Source of the DNA: Deltaproteobacteria bacterium
Lineage (GTDB): Bacteria > Myxococcota_A > Polyangia > Haliangiales > Haliangiaceae
Length of the DNA stretch: 39,668 bases
Direction: 5' to 3'
NCBI GenBank assembly: GCA_021413675.1
Contig: JAIOQA010000503.1
Coordinates: 1-39,668 of the forward strand
Shown here piece after piece: positions 32,288-39,668 of this stretch (the stretch's first letter is position 1; every line of letters starts with the position of its first letter). Position numbers and translations under genes: made by a program. Below the pieces are notes generated by a model. The model was not told the DNA's origin and searched no databases. It was given only the letters and a program-made list of their open reading frames with translations.

Positions 32288-35056
32288 GTGCGCCCCGCTG
32301 CCGTCGCCGTCCTCGCCCTGTCGATCGCTGCCTGTCACGCGAAGCCGCCCAAGGCCGCGGCGCCCGTCGAGGAACCGCCCGCACCGGGCCCCGGCGATGA
32401 CCTGCCGGAGGCCGGGCGCGACCTCGATGCGCTGTCGCCAGCCTGGGGCATCCAGGCGGCCGGCGGCATGCGCGTGATGATCGTGCCGGATCAGGAGATC
32501 AACCAGATCGAGCTCGGGCTGCGCATCCAGGCGGGCTCGATGGACGACCCGCCGGGCAAGGAGGGCCTCGCCCACCTGGTCGAGCACCTGATGTTCTATC
32601 TGCGCCGCGATCCCAGGGGCCCGACGCTCGACGAGCGCCTGCGCGCGGTGACCAGCAGCTACAACGCCACCACCGACCTCGACGGCACGCACTACGTCGC
32701 GCACGTCGCGCCGGCCGACGCGGACGTGGTCGCGGCGCTGTTCGCCGAGGTCGCGAGCGAGGCGACGTGCGCCCACCTCGATCGCAAGGCGCTCGAGCAC
32801 GAGCGCGCGATCGTGCTCGGCGAGCGCCGCCTGCGCGTCGGGCGCGCCTCGCAGATCATCGGCGACGCGCTGCGCGAGGTCGCGTATCCCGCCCATCACC
32901 CGTACCGCACCAGCGGCATCGGCAGCGCCGCGTCCCTCGACGCGATCACCTGGGACGACGTCTGCACGTTCCTCGCTGCGCACTACACCCCGGCCAGCGC
33001 GTTCCCGGTGCTCAGCGGGCCGATCGAGCGCCCGCGCGCGTTCGCGCTCAGCAAGGCGTTCGACGCGATCACCGCGCCGACGATCGCGACGCCCCCCAAG
33101 GTCGCCGCTGCCACGCCGGCGGGCCAGCGCGTCGTCGTGCGCGCGCCGATCGACGAGGATCGGCTGTATCTGGTGTGGCCGTTGCCGTCGCGCTACGACG
33201 AGCACGGCCTCGCGGCGGCGGCGATCACCGCGCGGTTCGGCGGCGCGCGCGCGATCGCGTCGCGCGACGGCAAGATCGGCGACGTCGAGCTCGCCCGTAC
33301 CGGCGGGGCCCGCGCGCCGATCCTCGTGGTCGCGATCGATCTCGACGGCGACTCGCCGGCGCAGGTGATCGCCGCGGTCAAGGACGTCATCGGTCACCTC
33401 TGGGACAAGGTCACCGACGACGACGCGTTCATGCTGCGGCTCGCGACCCTGCACGCGCTCTACGCGGGCCTGGTCGACATCGACGGGCGCACCTCGACCT
33501 GGGCCGACTACCTGCAGTTCGACACGACCCTCGGCATGATCACCACCGATCTCGAGAACGCGCGCCAGCTGTCGCGCGACACCCTGCCGGCGCTGTCGAA
33601 GGAGCTGCTGGACCTCGGTCGCGCGGGTCAGGTGCAGGTCACCGCGACCGACGACGACGCGGCGCTCGACGACCACACCCGCATCAGCGATCTGTGGACC
33701 GAGCCGCGCACCGTCACCCCGCTCGCGACCGCGCTGCCGCCCGCGCCCGCGCCGCGCAGCAACGTGCGCACGATGGTCCTGCCCAACGGCCTCACCGTCG
33801 TGCTCGCGCCTGATCGGTTCGTGCCGCTCATGCGCGCGCGGCTGGTCATCCCGGCCGGCCGGCTCGATGACGGCGCCGCCCCCGGAACCGCGGTGCTGGC
33901 GGCGATCACGCTCGACACGCCCGAGAAGGGCCCCGGCCGGTACGGCAACGCCGGGCAGTTCGTGCAGTCCGGCCTGATGGATCTCTCGATCGGCGTGGGC
34001 GCGACCGCGACGACGTTCGAGGTCTCGTCGCTCACGATCTTGCAGGACTTCGCGGTCTGGGGCCTCGCGCACTTCGTCACCCGGAGCCACACCGACCGCG
34101 ATCGCCTGACGCGCCTGCGCAAGCGCTTCGTCGAGAGCCTCGAGGGCGATCGCCGCGATGACGAGCTCCAGCGCGCCGCGATGGCGGCGGTCTATGGCGA
34201 GCATCCGATCACCTCGATGCCCGAGCCGACCAAGGCCTCGCTCACGGCGATCACCGCGGCGGCGCTCGAGCGCTTTCGCACGGCGAACTACCGCCCGACC
34301 GGCGCGGTGCTCGTGCTGACCGGCGACTTCTCGTGGTCGCTCATGGAGGAGCACCTCAAGGTCGCGTTCGCCGACTGGCACGGCGACGCGCGCGCGCCGG
34401 TGCCGCCGGCGCAGCCACCGACCCGCGCGACGTGGATCGGCTACGAGGACGACGACGACGACGTGACGATCTTCGCGCGGCTGCCGGTCGCGCTCGCCAC
34501 GCCGCGCGCCGAGGCGCTGGCCCGGGTCGCGGCCGCCGTGCTCGACGAGCGCGTCGGCGCGGTGCGCGCCAGGCTCGGCGCCGCCTACGCCATGGAGGCG
34601 CGCCTGTCGCCCGAGCTCATCGCGCCGGCGATCGCGATCTCGGGCGCGGTCGACGGCGATCGCGCCGAGCCCGGCCTCGCGCTGGTCGCGGGCGCGATCG
34701 CGGCGGTCCGGAAGGGCGCGCTCACCGATGACGAGATCCTGCGGGCGCGGGTGCGCGTGGTGCGCGAGCTGCAGGCGGAGATCACCGGCGACAGCTTCGC
34801 CGCGGACACGGTGGCGTTCGCGCAGCGCGGCCTGCCGATCGACCACGACGTGGAGGTCGCCAAGGAGGTCCTCGCGCTGCCCGCCACCAGGCTCGGCCCG
34901 GAGCTCGCCACGGTGTTCGGCGGCGCGCAGATGACCGTGCTCAGCGGCCGCGCGCCATCGGTCGCGGCCGGGTTCCACGCGTTCGGCGCGGTCGCGGATC
35001 CGATGATCCGGCGCGACGCGACGCCCGCGGCGGCAGACGCGCCCGCGTCGAAGTAG
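32288..35056 (+). CDS. M16 family metallopeptidase lipoprotein
   Basis: About 922 residues from GTG 32288, with a lipoprotein signal (VRPAAVAVLALSIAAC). Two M16 halves follow. The N-terminal half has the inverted zinc motif HLVEH (96-100) with a third Glu ligand in the EHERAIV segment about 70 residues later. The C-terminal half (from about residue 500, TMVLPNGLTVVLA...) lacks HxxEH and is the inactive partner, the normal layout of pitrilysin/insulinase-like proteins. It should degrade peptides in the periplasm or at the outer membrane. It ends in TAG, one of the few non-TGA stops here. The long open frame on the opposite strand is a base-composition artefact. Confidence 0.9.
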   Translation: MRPAAVAVLALSIAACHAKPPKAAAPVEEPPAPGPGDDLPEAGRDLDALSPAWGIQAAGGMRVMIVPDQEINQIELGLRIQAGSMDDPPGKEGLAHLVEHLMFYLRRDPRGPTLDERLRAVTSSYNATTDLDGTHYVAHVAPADADVVAALFAEVASEATCAHLDRKALEHERAIVLGERRLRVGRASQIIGDALREVAYPAHHPYRTSGIGSAASLDAITWDDVCTFLAAHYTPASAFPVLSGPIERPRAFALSKAFDAITAPTIATPPKVAAATPAGQRVVVRAPIDEDRLYLVWPLPSRYDEHGLAAAAITARFGGARAIASRDGKIGDVELARTGGARAPILVVAIDLDGDSPAQVIAAVKDVIGHLWDKVTDDDAFMLRLATLHALYAGLVDIDGRTSTWADYLQFDTTLGMITTDLENARQLSRDTLPALSKELLDLGRAGQVQVTATDDDAALDDHTRISDLWTEPRTVTPLATALPPAPAPRSNVRTMVLPNGLTVVLAPDRFVPLMRARLVIPAGRLDDGAAPGTAVLAAITLDTPEKGPGRYGNAGQFVQSGLMDLSIGVGATATTFEVSSLTILQDFAVWGLAHFVTRSHTDRDRLTRLRKRFVESLEGDRRDDELQRAAMAAVYGEHPITSMPEPTKASLTAITAAALERFRTANYRPTGAVLVLTGDFSWSLMEEHLKVAFADWHGDARAPVPPAQPPTRATWIGYEDDDDDVTIFARLPVALATPRAEALARVAAAVLDERVGAVRARLGAAYAMEARLSPELIAPAIAISGAVDGDRAEPGLALVAGAIAAVRKGALTDDEILRARVRVVRELQAEITGDSFAADTVAFAQRGLPIDHDVEVAKEVLALPATRLGPELATVFGGAQMTVLSGRAPSVAAGFHAFGAVADPMIRRDATPAAADAPASK

Positions 35057-35227
35057 CGCGACCGCGCTGCGACGCCGTCGTCACCGTCGAGGATCGGCGC
35101 GGCCAGCCGGCGTCCAGGGCGCCGGCAACTCGAGTGGCCGCCGTCGGCAACGACAGGGGTGGCGCGCACGATTCCGCCGGGTTGCATCGATCACACGAGC
35201 GGCCCGAGGCTTGCTCTGCTGGGCCCC

Positions 35228-36460
35228 ATGATGTCCGCGTCCCGCACCACCCTCGCGACCCTGTTCGCGTTCGCCGTGACCCTGCCCGCCCTCGGCTGCA
35301 TGGACGACATGACCGAGGACAAGGGCGCCGAGTCGGCGCTGCCCGACGAGGGCAAGCTCGACTCGTTCGCGAAGCCGACCGAGCACGGCGTGATCCCGTT
35401 CGAGACGCCGAGCGAGGCCACGCTGGCGGCGACCGCGAAGTACCACGCGTGGACCTTCGAGCTGTCGGGCACCGCGAGCATCCACGCGTTCACCGGTCCG
35501 TCGCTCACCGCGCGCAAGACGATCGACACGGTGCTCTACCTCTACAAGCAGAAGGCCGATGGCTCGTGGGGCGCGTACATCGCGCGCAACGATGACTACG
35601 CGACCGGCAGCAAGTGGTCGGGGCTCACCCGCTCGCTCGACGCGGGCAACTACCGCGTGCTGGCGAAGGGCTACACCGCGACGACCTACGGTCAGTTCTC
35701 GACCTCGGTCGAGTGCACCGGCGCGGGTTGCGCGGCCGTCCCGTCGTCGTGCCTGTTCGGCACCACCTTCGGCGAGCTGCTCGAGTCGAGCGCGTACCGC
35801 ATCACCAACGACGCGCAGCTGCACGTCACCGACTACCAGTCGGATCAGGACAAGGCGCGCATCGTGCTCGCGGTCCAGCAGTCGGCGCACACCGACGTCA
35901 TGACCGTCGAGCAGGCGTTCGCCGCGGTCGATCAGCAGGTCATCCGCCGCGTCGATCTGTACGACGAGGCCGGCGGTCGGTCGTTCACCGCGTTCGAGTA
36001 CGGCGCCGGCGACAACAGCTACGGCGCGGTGTTCGCGTACGGCTCGACGACGATCGTGTCGAAGATCCACGACGGTGATCTCGAGGCCTGCACCGCGGTC
36101 GCGCAGGTCTGCTCGCTCGGCCCCGACTTCTACACGACCAAGGTCGGCGGCGCCTTCACGGTGACCGGCCAGAAGGTCGTCACCAAGGCCAGCCAGCTCA
36201 GCGGCAACGACGCCAGCGACGCCCTCGCCGCGATCCGCGTGGCGTACCCGGCGACCTCGCTGGCCAACGGCCTGAGCAAGATCGACGGTGGCCAGCTCAA
36301 CGTCGTCGACCTCACCGAGAACGCGACCGGCGCCACGCTCCGCGCCTTCGAGTACGGCGCCGGTGACAACAGCTACGGCGCGATCTTCGTGGCCGGCACC
36401 AAGACCCGCGCCTCCTCGATCGTCGACGCGACCTACTACGACTGCGCGTTCACCAACTGA
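35228..36460 (+). CDS. Hypothetical lipoprotein with repeated C-terminal unit
   Basis: About 410 residues. The signal ends in lipobox ALGC, then an acidic linker with DEGKLDSFAKP, of a type I associate with secreted myxobacterial proteins. Residues about 55-160 look like a bacterial pre-peptidase/PPC-like beta domain (YHAWTFELSGTASIHAFTG, LDAGNYRVLAKGY). The rest contains two copies of a segment ending FEYGAGDNSYGA(V/I)F, each preceded by a related helix/strand stretch, so it is an internal duplication. Several Cys suggest disulfides. There is no catalytic motif. ATG 35228 or 35231 may be used. Confidence 0.65.
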   Translation: MMSASRTTLATLFAFAVTLPALGCMDDMTEDKGAESALPDEGKLDSFAKPTEHGVIPFETPSEATLAATAKYHAWTFELSGTASIHAFTGPSLTARKTIDTVLYLYKQKADGSWGAYIARNDDYATGSKWSGLTRSLDAGNYRVLAKGYTATTYGQFSTSVECTGAGCAAVPSSCLFGTTFGELLESSAYRITNDAQLHVTDYQSDQDKARIVLAVQQSAHTDVMTVEQAFAAVDQQVIRRVDLYDEAGGRSFTAFEYGAGDNSYGAVFAYGSTTIVSKIHDGDLEACTAVAQVCSLGPDFYTTKVGGAFTVTGQKVVTKASQLSGNDASDALAAIRVAYPATSLANGLSKIDGGQLNVVDLTENATGATLRAFEYGAGDNSYGAIFVAGTKTRASSIVDATYYDCAFTN

Positions 36461-36499
36461 TCGCCTGGCGGGCGGATCGCGCTGGCGTAGGATGCGCCG

Positions 36500-37486
36500 G
36501 TGCGGACCATCCCGACTCTCGCCACCGCGACGCTCCCGGCGCGCGCGGTGTTCGCCCGCGACTGGGCCGGCGGCTGGCTGATCGTCACCGACGATCCCGC
36601 GGTGCGGATCGTCGATCCGGCGCTGGCCACCATCGCGGATCACCGCCTCGATGCAGTGCCGGTCGACGTGACGACCGACGCCAGCGGCGCGCAGCTCGTC
36701 GTCGCATTCGATGATGCGCTGGTCGGGCGATCGGGCGACGCCGAGACCTGGCGCGTCACCGGCGAGTTCCTCGCCTGCCGCCACGCCGGGCCGCGCATCT
36801 GGACCGCCGAGCGGCGGGCGAGCGGCATCGAGCTCGCGCGCCGCGATCCGGACACCGGGGCGGTCCGCCGCCTGACCTCGATCGACGATCCGTTCGGCGA
36901 CTCCGCGGTCATGTTCTGCCCGCACCCGGATCCGCGCGCGGTGATCGCGTGGGTCGCGGCCGGGCAGGACGGCCAGGCGTCGTGGGTGATCCTCGACGAT
37001 GGTGAATCCGTGACGGCGACCGAGGTCGCGCCGCGCGATCGCCTGCCCCCGGTGTTCACCCCGACCGGCGACGCGTACCTGTCCGCGAGTCCGGACATCC
37101 TCGAGTACCTGGCCTGGCCCGGCGGCGAGGACCTCGACGCGCTCGAGTGGTCCGACGAGGACGATGGCGGCGATGCGTTCGACGATCCCGCCGGCGACTA
37201 CGTGATCTACGTGCCCGGCGGCTACGCCACCTGGGCCTCCGCCAACGGCCGACTGTACCTGATCGATCTCGCGGCGCTGGTGGTGATCGACGAGCTGGTC
37301 ATCGCCGATCATCCGCTGCGCACGATCGGCGAGCTCTACCCCAAGCTCGTCGAGGACACGCCGGCGACCGACTTCGAGGGCGCGCGCCCCGGCCCCGACG
37401 GCCTCGTGCTCACGATCCACGCCGGCCTCGAGCTCGCGGTCTCGCGGCTCGCCGACTGGAGCCCGGATCCCGAGCGCGTGCCGTGA
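36500..37486 (+). CDS. Hypothetical protein, possibly beta-propeller
   Basis: This 328-residue protein starts at GTG 36500 with AGGA seven bases before. The sequence alternates short strands and turns with recurrent Asp/Gly pairs (DWAGGWLIVTDD, DASGAQLVVAFDD, ASANGRLYLIDL), consistent with a beta-propeller or WD40-like fold. It has no signal peptide or membrane segment, so it is probably cytosolic. An acidic insert (SDEDDGGDAFDD) sits near residue 220. Function unknown. The following gene on the same strand is the frameshifted TIGR02996-type gene. Confidence 0.6.
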   Translation: MRTIPTLATATLPARAVFARDWAGGWLIVTDDPAVRIVDPALATIADHRLDAVPVDVTTDASGAQLVVAFDDALVGRSGDAETWRVTGEFLACRHAGPRIWTAERRASGIELARRDPDTGAVRRLTSIDDPFGDSAVMFCPHPDPRAVIAWVAAGQDGQASWVILDDGESVTATEVAPRDRLPPVFTPTGDAYLSASPDILEYLAWPGGEDLDALEWSDEDDGGDAFDDPAGDYVIYVPGGYATWASANGRLYLIDLAALVVIDELVIADHPLRTIGELYPKLVEDTPATDFEGARPGPDGLVLTIHAGLELAVSRLADWSPDPERVP

Positions 37487-37513
37487 TCCTCCCGACGGCG
37501 TAGACTCGAGCTG

Positions 37514-37961
37514 ATGTGGAGCCTGTCGAGCGCGCTCGCCGATCCGGTCGAGGGTGGGCTCATGCGGCCGTTCCTCGCGGGCACCGCGACCGACGACGAT
37601 CGCCGCGCGTACCAGGCCTGGCTCGCCGTCGCGGGTGGTCCGCGCGCGGGGCTGGCTGCTCAACTGCGGCAGCCGGCGCGAGCAGCCGGCGGCGGTCCGG
37701 TTCGCGTACGAGTGCCCGCGGCAGTGGGAAGAGCTCGACCCGACGCGCGACCCGGCGATCCGCCAGTGTGATCAGTGCGAGGAAGCGGTGTTCGCGGTCG
37801 CGACCCTGGACGAGGCCGAGGAGAACGCGCGCCGCGGTCACTGCATCTCGGTGCCGAGCGCGCTCGCCGGCGAGGTGTACAACCGCGAGGTGCCGCACCG
37901 CGCGATCGTCGGGCGCCCGCACGCGCCCACGTACTGGGCGCGCCGCTTGCTCGGCGAGTGA
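37514..37961 (+). pseudogene. TIGR02996-type protein with a frameshift
   Basis: Two adjacent frames together resemble one protein. The first, from ATG 37514 (or 37562), encodes MRPFLAGTATDDDRRAYQAW..., like the TIGR02996 domain of myxobacteria and planctomycetes. The second, one base out of phase and ending at 37961, encodes FAYECPRQWEELDP, CDQCEEAVF and RRGHCISVP, a Cys-rich module that commonly follows that domain. The switch lies around 37655-37690. Each frame looks random outside its own half. The gene is therefore a one-base insertion pseudogene, a sequencing error, or a +1 frameshifted gene. Function of the family is unknown. Confidence 0.6.
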
Positions 37962-38327
37962 TCAGGCCGTGTAGAAGAACTCTTCGCGGACGATCTTGCC
38001 GTTCGCGACGGTGAACAGCGCCATCTCGTCCATCGTCTGGCGCTTGCCGGTCGGCTTGAAGGTGGTCTCGTAGGTGAAGCGCACGATGAAGCGATCGCCC
38101 TGCGGGAACGGGCCCACGGCCTTCGCCGAGTGGACCTCGTTGTTGTCCGCCCACCACTTGCCCTTCTCCATGATCGCCGCGATGCCGCGCTGCTCGGCGG
38201 GCATGTTGGGCATCGACATCGCCTCGACGCTGACGATGTCCTCGGCGTAGAGGGTCTGCATCGCCTCGTGGTTCTTGCCCTGGTTACACAGCTCGACCAG
38301 CTTCGTCCCGATCTCCATCGCGTTCAT
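37962..38327 (-). CDS. SnoaL-like / NTF2-fold protein
   Basis: This 121-residue protein with the cone-shaped NTF2/SnoaL-like fold opens with MEIGTKLVELCNQGKNHEAMQTLYAEDIVSVEA, typical of the family, and continues with RFIVRFTYETTFKPTGKRQT and an EEFFYT end. Members include cyclases, isomerases and ligand-binding proteins; the activity here is unknown. GGAGG lies five bases before ATG 38327. The stop abuts the preceding convergent stop with no gap. Confidence 0.8.
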   Translation of the reverse strand: MNAMEIGTKLVELCNQGKNHEAMQTLYAEDIVSVEAMSMPNMPAEQRGIAAIMEKGKWWADNNEVHSAKAVGPFPQGDRFIVRFTYETTFKPTGKRQTMDEMALFTVANGKIVREEFFYTA

Positions 38328-38455
38328 CACGACCTCCCGTGGCGGCGCGCCAGTGCCCCGCTCGCGATCACGCTAGTCGCGCGGGCATCGAGACGACAGC
38401 GGGAGTGCGCGAGAAATCTGCCGGGGCCGATCCCGCGACACCTGCGACGCCGATG

Positions 38456-39298
38456 TCACGCCGGCGCGACGGCGGCGAGCGCCGCGCGATCGTCGTCGGT
38501 GAGCACGAGCGTCGCGATCGCGAGATCGTCGCGCATGTGCACCGGATCGCGCGTGCCGGTCAGCGCGATCATCCCGAGGTCGAGCGCGTGGCGCAGCACG
38601 ACCTGCGCGGGTGCGACCGCGTGGCGCTGCGCGATCGCGACGACCCGGCGATCGGCGACGACCTGGCGATTCGCGGTGAGCAGCGAGAACCCCTGATAGG
38701 TGATGCCGTGGGCGCGGCAGCGCGCGCGCACCTCGCGATCCCAGCCGCGCTCGGCGTAGCAGCGGTTCTGCACGAAGGTCGGCCGCACCTCGGCGAACGC
38801 GACCATCGCGTCGAGCTGCGCGGCGGAGGTGTTGCTGATGCCGAGCCAGCGGACCTGGCCGCGCGCGTGGATCGCCTCCATCGCGCGCCACGCCGCGTGA
38901 TCGTCGGGTCCCAGGCCGCGCGCCTGCGACGGGCCGTGCAAGACCAGGCTGTCGAGGCGATCCACGCCCAGGTGCTCGAGCGAGCGCGCGAACGACTGCG
39001 CGACCTGGGTCGCGATCGGCGCCGCGGGATCGTAGGGCAAGCGATGGTCTTGCCCCGACGCGAACGTGAACTTGCTCTGCAGGATCAGCGCATCGCGCGC
39101 GAGCCCGCCGGCGAGCGCAGTGCGCACCGCCGCCCCCACGCCGGCCTCGTGGTAGTGCTTGCGCTGGTTGGCGGTGTCGATCGCCCGGAAGCCGGCGGCC
39201 AGCGCCTGCGCGACCAGCCCCTCGGTCGCGTCCTCCTTCCAGGCGGTCCCGTACCAGAGCCGGGGTACCGCGACGCCATCGATGAGCAGCGTGGACAT
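38456..39298 (-). CDS. Aldo/keto reductase
   Basis: This 280-residue (alpha/beta)8 barrel reductase carries the catalytic tetrad of the family: Asp in AIDTANQ, Tyr in KHYHEAG, Lys in LQSKFTF and His in LVLHGPS. The NADPH-binding C-terminal half includes GISNTSAAQLDAM and LTGTRDPVHMRDDLAI. It reduces aldehydes or ketones with NADPH; substrate unknown. The gene starts at ATG 39298; the longer upstream frame is not credible. Confidence 0.85.
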   Translation of the reverse strand: MSTLLIDGVAVPRLWYGTAWKEDATEGLVAQALAAGFRAIDTANQRKHYHEAGVGAAVRTALAGGLARDALILQSKFTFASGQDHRLPYDPAAPIATQVAQSFARSLEHLGVDRLDSLVLHGPSQARGLGPDDHAAWRAMEAIHARGQVRWLGISNTSAAQLDAMVAFAEVRPTFVQNRCYAERGWDREVRARCRAHGITYQGFSLLTANRQVVADRRVVAIAQRHAVAPAQVVLRHALDLGMIALTGTRDPVHMRDDLAIATLVLTDDDRAALAAVAPA

Positions 39299-39570
39299 CC
39301 GCGGACCGTACCGCGGCTGCAAATGACGCGCGTCGGCAGCGGCGAGGCAGCATGTCGCCTGACGGTCACACCCCGGCAGTGTCAACGCAGACCCCATCTG
39401 GTCACCGCGGACCGCCTGGGCGCGGCGGCGCGGGAGCGCATGCGTCGTCGGAGTTCTGCCTACTTGCCTCGGGTCGGCCGCCGATCGCGCGCCGCGGCAC
39501 GGCGCGACACAGCGTGTGCGGGGCCATGGCGCGCGGGATGCATTGTGCCCAGACAACAGGAGGCCTGGAC

Positions 39571-39668
39571 GTGAGCACTGCCCGCAGGTCCATCACCCTC
39601 GTCGATCCACCGGATCTCTTCATGCCCGCCGAACCCGCCACCGCAGCTGCTGCCGTCGTCGTCGCCTT
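39571..39668 (+). CDS. 5' end of an unidentified gene
   Basis: GTG at 39571 follows a strong AGGAGG ribosome binding site at seven bases. The frame (MSTARRSITLVDPPDLFMPA...) stays open to the window end. Only about 32 codons are visible. No function can be given. Confidence 0.55.
   Translation, partial: MSTARRSITLVDPPDLFMPAEPATAAAAVVVA

Noticed and set aside
32093..34978. Open frame of about 960 codons on the minus strand opposite the M16 gene
   Set aside because: Arg/Ala/Asp/His-rich shadow translation caused by GC-rich third positions; the plus-strand frame has clear M16 motifs and a lipoprotein signal.
35081..37663. Open frame of about 860 codons on the minus strand
   Set aside because: It runs antisense through three unrelated genes and has shadow-type composition with no domain.

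Overview
The window is high-GC DNA with dense lipoprotein genes, TIGR02147- and TIGR02996-type proteins, a stand-alone eukaryotic-like Ser/Thr kinase and a sigma-54-dependent RNA-repair operon. This mixture points to a myxobacterium (Myxococcota, perhaps near Kofleriaceae/Haliangiales). The assignment is an inference from gene content, not a database match. No rRNA, CRISPR array or insertion sequence was seen.

Layout. (1) 1-4991 is the right end of an integrated element. It holds a membrane-anchored lytic transglycosylase (cut by the window edge), a Gly-rich membrane protein, an unusual M23 peptidase fused to a GIY-YIG nuclease, one or two small proteins and a tyrosine recombinase. The recombinase lies against the 3' end of a tRNA-Ala(CGC) gene, the probable attachment site. 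(2) 5027-10097 is chromosomal: TlyA-type rRNA methyltransferase, a small zinc-finger protein beside a Ser/Thr kinase, a TetR-SDR operon with a clear operator, and a SWIM-ligase-WGR DNA-repair fusion. (3) 10335-19434 is rich in envelope and secreted proteins: a phage-lysozyme-like lipoprotein, a lipoprotein with Tyr-rich tandem repeats, a TetR regulator whose operator motif recurs before an Lnt paralogue, a DUF4397 lipoprotein, and a lipoprotein translationally coupled to a TIGR02147 regulator. (4) 19489-26748 holds a haloalkane dehalogenase divergent from the TIGR02147 regulator across paired GTATAC boxes, an MFS exporter, a WYL regulator with a reductive-dehalogenase-like Fe-S protein, a divergent VOC protein and several secreted proteins. 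(5) 26933-30997 is the RNA 3'-end repair locus rtcR / rtcB-rtcA with two palindromic upstream sites and a -24/-12 promoter. (6) 31028-39668 has a fatty acid desaturase, an M16 peptidase, secreted or hypothetical proteins, a frameshifted TIGR02996-type gene, a SnoaL-like protein, an aldo/keto reductase and the first codons of another gene.

The clearest working units are the Rtc locus (RtcR senses RNA damage and activates RtcB and RtcA through sigma-54), the TetR-SDR operon, the TetR/Lnt pair, the TIGR02147/dehalogenase pair and the WYL/Fe-S/VOC trio. In each, a regulator sits beside an inverted or repeated site that can be read directly. The most unusual items are the M23/GIY-YIG fusion in the integrated element, the SWIM-ligase-WGR fusion, the GTATAC boxes, the Tyr-rich repeat lipoprotein, and a window-wide preference for TGA stops followed by pyrimidine-C. 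That preference gives palindromic stops shared by convergent genes.
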